This document shows, piece by piece, positions 6,493 through 8,832 of a stretch of DNA of 8,832 nucleotides. A model generated the notes under the pieces. It was not told the DNA's origin. It saw only the letters and a list, made by a program, of their open reading frames with translations, and made no database searches. The translations under genes and the position numbers were made by a program. Source of the DNA: an uncultured Clostridia bacterium (GTDB taxonomy: Bacteria; Bacillota; Clostridia; Christensenellales; Borkfalkiaceae); contig CAKQMM010000031.1 of NCBI GenBank assembly GCA_934254755.1, positions 1 through 8,832 on the forward strand, written 5' to 3'. How positions within the stretch are numbered: the stretch's first letter is position 1; every line of letters begins with the position of its first letter.

Positions 6493-6691
6493 TGTCATTC
6501 TGAGTGAAACGAAGAATCTCCGCGGAAGCGCGCTTGACAAGGGGCGTGTTTTACATCAGAATTAGCCAATCCCCCTGCGGCAATTCGTAAAACTAATTGC
6601 CGTTCCCCCTTTAACAAGGGGGACGAGAATACGCCCTTATTCAACCCCGCTTTCGTTTCCACGAGACTCTTCACATTCGTTCAGAGTGACA
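6493..6691. repeat. MITE-like composite repeat with imperfect terminal inverted repeats
   Basis: The left end (6493-6529, TGTCATTCTGAGTGAAACG...) and right end (6657-6691, ending TTCAGAGTGACA) are inverted copies of one repeat, imperfect but sharing TGTCA, TCTGA and the GTCTC/ATCTC-GGAA block. Inside them AAGGGGCGT and ACGCCCTT are also inverted, and the core holds two hairpins. No protein is encoded and no clear target-site duplication is visible, so movement by a transposase elsewhere is only possible. Confidence 0.55.
6578..6622. repeat. Double hairpin in the core of the MITE-like element
   Basis: CGGCAATT (6578-6585) pairs perfectly with AATTGCCG (6595-6602), and CCCCCTT (6605-6611) pairs with AAGGGGG (6616-6622). 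The two hairpins are 2 bases apart. The C5-TT-TAAC-AA-G5 hairpin is itself a dispersed repeat type I recognise from other genomes. Confidence 0.6.
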
Positions 6692-6722
6692 ATGAGTGAA
6701 TAGTAGTTAGTGGTTAGAAACC

Positions 6723-6747
6723 GTAGGGGTCGGCGTCTCGACGACCC
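6723..6747. repeat. Short hairpin repeat (GTAGGGGTCG type)
   Basis: GGGTCG (6727-6732) pairs with CGACCC (6742-6747) around a 9-base loop. It abuts the next hairpin module directly. Confidence 0.45.
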
Positions 6748-6776
6748 GGCAGCCGTCGGCTGCTTTTTGTGATACG
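6748..6776 (+). repeat. 29-base hairpin module, copy 1 (terminator-like)
   Basis: GCAGCC-GTC-GGCTGC (6749-6763) is followed by TTTTTGTGATACG. The same 29-base module lies on the minus strand at 8131-8159 and, with a different stem, at 8032-8060. Stem plus T run could terminate plus-strand transcription. No plus-strand gene lies just upstream, since the 4998 gene already has its own terminator. Confidence 0.6.
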
Positions 6777-6798
6777 CCCGCATTTAACTTCCGTGTTT

Positions 6799-6878
6799 GC
6801 TTCCGCGAGAAGTTTCGCTATCGCTCAATATGACACTGCTTCCCGTCATCCTGAGCGATAAGCGAAGGATCTAGGCGG
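6799..6878. repeat. Head-to-head pair of GTCATNCTGAGCGA repeats
   Basis: The copy at 6799-6835 (GCTTCCGCGAGAAGTTTCGC...) and the copy at 6845-6878 (GTCATCCTGAGCGATAAGC...) are inverted relative to each other, 9 bases apart, so their GTCA ends meet. Both are diverged relatives of the identical 38-base repeats at 7959 and 8061. Confidence 0.65.
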
Positions 6879-6920
6879 CACGCCGCATTTTTATATAATA
6901 TAATTTGCGCCTTACGGCTG

Positions 6921-7003
6921 GATGTTTCGACTGCGCTTGCGCTCCGCTCAACATGACGAGTGTGTGTTATCCTGGGCGATGAGCAAAGAATATCCGCGGA
7001 AGC
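6921..7003. repeat. Second head-to-head pair of the same repeat family
   Basis: The copy at 6921-6958 (ending GCTCAACATGACG) faces the copy at 6966-7003 (GTTATCCTGGGCGATGAGC..., ending CCGCGGAAGC). They are more diverged than the previous pair. An open frame across this pair and the one before it (6818-7021, minus) is repeat-derived and not a gene. Confidence 0.6.
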
Positions 7004-7053
7004 GTGCTGAACTTTACGCAACGCCCTTCGCCCTACTTTTGCGTGTTTTAAAT

Positions 7054-7076
7054 ATAAGCCGACAAGCGCCGCTTAT
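7054..7076. other. Small hairpin in the gene-free region
   Basis: ATAAGC (7054-7059) can pair with GCTTAT (7071-7076) across 11 bases. No U tail and no known role; it may be chance. Confidence 0.25.
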
Positions 7077-7116
7077 CCGTAATATAGCGTAATGCGGTCT
7101 ATCGTTTAAAACGCAT

Positions 7117-7146
7117 AAAAAAAAGACCCTTGCGGGTCTTTTTTTT
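7117..7146 (-). terminator. Terminator of the SIS2 gene, symmetrical
   Basis: AGACCC and GGGTCT form the core stem around a TTGC loop (7130-7133), flanked by eight A (7117-7124) and eight T (7139-7146). The stop codon of the SIS2 gene (7147-7145) overlaps the outer edge, so the hairpin starts immediately at the end of the gene. By symmetry it could work on both strands. Confidence 0.88.
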
Positions 7147-7894
7147 ATAACATTTTAATTCTGGGGCTGTATTTTGCGAGGTACGCGGCGTTCTTTTCGT
7201 CGCCGCCCGGAGTGTTGGCGGAAGACCAGCAGGGGGCTTTAATGCCGCGGCGTTGGCACTCGCGAACACATTCGATTTCAAGTTCGTGCGCAATGTAGAA
7301 GTCAACTATGTTAGAGATAGGCGCGATAGGCGTATCGAATCCCTCGATATTGATAACCGCGTCGCCAACGGGGTTATAGTCGTCAATGCAAACGTCGGCG
7401 TAATCGAACAAGTTAGTTTTGTTCGGGTGACGAATAAAGTGGTCTGCGGGCATTTCGTTCTGCCAATAGCTCGACGAAACGGCAATGATTTTCGCTCCGG
7501 CTTTCTTCGCTTCCATAACCGCGTCGATAGTGGCGGGGTTAATACCGATGTTGTGGAAAACGATGAGCAAATCGCCCGGTTGAAGTTTGTAATACTTCAT
7601 AATTGCAGAGCCGTAATTGACCGTTCTTTCAAGTTCAAGATATTTAAGAGCCTGATTGAATACGGTAAGACCGTTTTCAACGATGGGGTTGATGTTTGCT
7701 AAGCCGCCCGCGCGGAAGAACATTTCGCCCATGCAAAGGGTGGTGTGTCCGCCGCCGCCGTAAACGTTAATGAGTTTATCCTGCTCGATAGCGTCAGCCA
7801 TAAGTTTTGCGGCTTTTAAAATGTTATCGGACTGCTCTTTGTTGACTTTTTCAATATTTTCAACGATTTTTTTAAAATAAGTGGTATCAATCAT
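7145..7894 (-). CDS. Second SIS-domain protein (SIS2), diverged at the expected phosphosugar loop
   Basis: A complete 249-residue paralog of the SIS1 protein: YFxxxVxxxxKVN at the start, INVYGGGGHTT (42-52), MFFRAGGLANINPI (58-71), GDAVINIEG (177-185) and NTPGGDEKNAAYLAKYSPRIK near the end all align. At the phosphate-binding loop, SIS1 has FVISTSGKNGAP but SIS2 has IVFHNIGINPAT (111-122), so the Ser/Thr residues that usually hold the phosphate are missing. It may bind a different ligand or act without a phosphosugar. It also has a longer segment at 144-165 (WQNEMPADHFIRHPNKT). The start is fixed by TAAGGAG about 8 bases before the ATG. It lies downstream of the oxidoreductase gene on the same strand, separated by 268 bases of repeats, and ends at a strong terminator. 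I see no convincing promoter before it, so read-through from upstream is possible. Confidence 0.9.
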   Translation of the reverse strand: MIDTTYFKKIVENIEKVNKEQSDNILKAAKLMADAIEQDKLINVYGGGGHTTLCMGEMFFRAGGLANINPIVENGLTVFNQALKYLELERTVNYGSAIMKYYKLQPGDLLIVFHNIGINPATIDAVMEAKKAGAKIIAVSSSYWQNEMPADHFIRHPNKTNLFDYADVCIDDYNPVGDAVINIEGFDTPIAPISNIVDFYIAHELEIECVRECQRRGIKAPCWSSANTPGGDEKNAAYLAKYSPRIKML

Positions 7895-7909
7895 TTTTAT
7901 TCTCCTTAC

Positions 7910-7921
7910 GCGCTTTCGCGC
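7910..7921 (-). promoter_or_regulatory. Small GAAA-tetraloop hairpin just before the SIS2 ribosome binding site
   Basis: In the minus-strand RNA, GCGC-GAAA-GCGC lies 1 to 2 bases before the UAAGGAG site. A GNRA loop on a 4-bp GC stem is stable but small; an effect on translation or mRNA decay is a guess. Confidence 0.3.
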
Positions 7922-7958
7922 TCATTTTTCTAATAAATTTTTGTCTTATTTATTGTTC

Positions 7959-7996
7959 GCTTCCGCGAGATTCTTCGCTTCGCTCAGAATGACAAA
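7959..7996. repeat. 38-base dispersed repeat, copy 1 (GCTTCCGCGAGATTC...)
   Basis: Identical over 38 bases to the copy at 8061-8098 and in the same orientation. Its core, on the other strand GTCATTCTGAGCGAAGCGAA, is a widespread intergenic repeat. An open frame through both copies (7881-8120, plus) is not a gene. A small hairpin (GCGATT/AATCGC, 8004-8018) lies in the spacer after this copy. Confidence 0.85.
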
Positions 7997-8031
7997 AGTG
8001 CGGGCGATTGATAATCGCACCTGCGAGTTAC

Positions 8032-8060
8032 TGTATCGCAAAACGCAAACAAAGTTTGCC
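8032..8060 (-). repeat. 29-base hairpin module, copy 2
   Basis: Starts TGTATCGCAAAAC on the plus strand, then stem GCAAAC (8045-8050) with GTTTGC (8054-8059). Read on the minus strand it is a hairpin followed by GTTTTGCGATACA. The flank is shared with copies at 8131 and 6748 but the stem sequence differs by paired changes. Confidence 0.65.
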
Positions 8061-8098
8061 GCTTCCGCGAGATTCTTCGCTTCGCTCAGAATGACAAA
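8061..8098. repeat. 38-base dispersed repeat, copy 2
   Basis: Identical to 7959-7996 and 102 bases away. It begins directly after hairpin module copy 2. Order repeat, spacer, hairpin module is the same in both units, so 7959-8060 and 8061-8159 look like two composite units of the same plan with unrelated spacers. Confidence 0.85.
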
Positions 8099-8130
8099 GC
8101 AAAAAGCCTTTTCAACCTAAAAGCATAGGG

Positions 8131-8159
8131 TGTATCGCAAAATGCAGCCGACGGCTGCC
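8131..8159 (-). repeat. 29-base hairpin module, copy 3, possible terminator of the oxidoreductase gene
   Basis: Stem GCAGCC (8144-8149) with GGCTGC (8153-8158), flank TGTATCGCAAAAT. On the minus strand it directly follows the stop of the oxidoreductase gene (3 bases away) and reads as a GC-rich hairpin followed by ATTTTG, so it could end or trim that transcript. The U run is short. Confidence 0.6.
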
Positions 8160-8162
8160 GTT

Positions 8163-8832
8163 TTAATACTTAACCTTGACGGGTTTGCCGAGATAAATGC
8201 TGTCGTACGCCGCGTTCATGGCAAGCATCGTCTTTTTATGCTCTTCTAAACTGATGACGGCGTTATTAGTGTGCTCGCGTATATCTTTTATAAAGTTGCG
8301 GATAAACAGCCTGCGCTGATCGTCAAGCGCAACGCCCATTCCGCCGCCTACGGTATATCTTTGTTCGATGGGTCCCATGCTTTCGACGTAGTCTGCGCCG
8401 TATGGGTCGCTTAAAAGCATGCCTTTCGTGCCGTTCACCTGCATTTCGACCTGCACCGCGCGGGGATATTTCGAGAGGTAAAAATTCTCTATCCTGCACT
8501 GCTCGGGTTCGCGGTTTGCGTAAGACGGGTCTAAACTTACCACGACGCCGTTTTTAAGTTTGCCTATGACGTAAACCATATCTTCGGTTTCGGCACCGTC
8601 GCGCATGTTCGGGGCGGCTTCGGCGTAAACGGTATCGAAGTCGCTATCGAAAAGATATCTTACCACGTCGAAAATATGCGGGTGGTCGGTAAGCGCGCCG
8701 CCGCGGAAAATTCTATCGTTCGGGTGAATGGGGATGCGCTTGCCGTAACTTTTTTCGGGAATGTCCATCCAGTGTTGCCACCACATGGGGTTATGAGAAA
8801 AGTTGTAGGCGTTAAACGTTTCTATCTCGCCG
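8163..8832 (-). CDS. Gfo/Idh/MocA-family oxidoreductase, C-terminal 222 residues, cut by window edge
   Basis: The frame stays open from the stop at 8163-8165 to the right edge, so the Met codon at 8784-8786 is internal: upstream codons read GEIETFNAYNFSHNP, the usual entry into the C-terminal alpha/beta domain. GGALTDHPHIFDVVRYLF is the family's GGGxLxDxxxHxxDxxRYL substrate-site segment, containing the Asp and His expected near the active site. Later parts (MVYVIGKLKNGVVVSLDPSYANRE, QVEMQVNGTKGMLLSDPYGADY) form the beta sheet, and EEHKKTMLAMNAAYDSIYLGKPVKV is the typical end. The missing N-terminal Rossmann domain would bind NAD(P). Members oxidise sugars, inositols or sugar acids in the cytoplasm; the substrate is unknown. 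The spacing D-H-P-H is one residue shorter than the common D-x-x-x-H. It precedes the SIS2 gene on the same strand, which fits a sugar-catabolic context. Confidence 0.88.
   Translation of the reverse strand, partial: GEIETFNAYNFSHNPMWWQHWMDIPEKSYGKRIPIHPNDRIFRGGALTDHPHIFDVVRYLFDSDFDTVYAEAAPNMRDGAETEDMVYVIGKLKNGVVVSLDPSYANREPEQCRIENFYLSKYPRAVQVEMQVNGTKGMLLSDPYGADYVESMGPIEQRYTVGGGMGVALDDQRRLFIRNFIKDIREHTNNAVISLEEHKKTMLAMNAAYDSIYLGKPVKVKY

Noticed and set aside
6493..7003. CRISPR array
   Set aside because: Repeats are imperfect, occur in both orientations and have irregular spacing; no cas gene is near.
6818..7021. Open frame of 67 codons on the minus strand
   Set aside because: It lies entirely in diverged copies of the dispersed repeat, has no ribosome binding site and its protein is the usual repeat translation (RHVERSASAVETSS).
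7253..7702. Plus-strand frame of 149 codons inside the SIS2 gene
   Set aside because: It is antisense to well-aligned SIS sequence; its Val/Arg/Asn-rich translation is typical of a shadow frame.
7881..8120. Open frame of 79 codons on the plus strand
   Set aside because: It reads through both 38-base repeats, giving the same peptide twice (SARFFASLRMTK), a known artefact of this repeat type.
8784..8786. Met codon as start of the oxidoreductase
   Set aside because: The frame continues upstream to the window edge with family-typical residues, and the Rossmann domain would be missing.

Overview
The window looks like a piece of a Bacillota (Clostridia-type) chromosome, probably from an uncultured gut or rumen lineage. 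The grounds are strong AGGAG-type ribosome binding sites before several genes, sigma-A-like promoters with 17-bp spacers, U-tailed intrinsic terminators, an SPFH plus ribbon-helix-helix gene pair of a kind I associate with Firmicutes, and many short dispersed repeats of the GTCATTCTGAGCGAAGCGAAG type. I cannot name a genus from the sequence alone. There are eight protein genes, two of them cut by the window edges. I see no tRNA, rRNA, CRISPR array or transposase gene.

Left block (1-1171, minus strand): a SIS-domain phosphosugar-binding protein gene is followed by a ribokinase-like (PfkB family) sugar kinase that runs off the left edge. The two probably form a sugar-phosphate operon. Next (1275-2604, minus strand) comes a compact two-gene unit: a membrane-anchored SPFH/band-7 protein, then a 64-residue ribbon-helix-helix DNA-binding protein, then an intrinsic terminator. 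Its promoter is a near-consensus TTGACG-N17-TATCAT. A helically phased array of TGATATCA boxes (11-bp period) overlaps the -10 and the start of transcription, and the small DNA-binding protein is the obvious candidate to bind it.

Middle block (2643-4846, plus strand), divergent from the SPFH unit: an MFS transporter resembling the organophosphate:phosphate antiporters, with an AlkD-like DNA alkylation repair protein starting 3 bases after its stop. A terminator follows. Then (4898-6404, plus strand) there is a single gene for a 455-residue membrane protein with four predicted membrane segments, a long acidic Glu/Ala/Val linker and a C-terminal domain of unknown function. Its promoter carries a perfect 15-bp tandem duplication that copies the -10 element.

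Right block (6405-8832): about 700 bases without a gene hold a cluster of dispersed repeats, including a MITE-like inverted-repeat element, two head-to-head repeat pairs and several hairpins. Beyond it, on the minus strand, lie a second SIS-domain gene with its own terminator and, upstream of that gene, the C-terminal part of a Gfo/Idh/MocA-family oxidoreductase that runs off the right edge. Two composite repeat units of about 100 bases sit between these two genes.

The four minus-strand outer genes (kinase, two SIS proteins, oxidoreductase) together suggest sugar or amino-sugar catabolism split over two places. The most noteworthy signals are the phased operator at the SPFH/RHH promoter, the sequence divergence of the second SIS protein at its expected phosphosugar loop, and a 29-base hairpin repeat whose stem differs by compensatory changes between copies.
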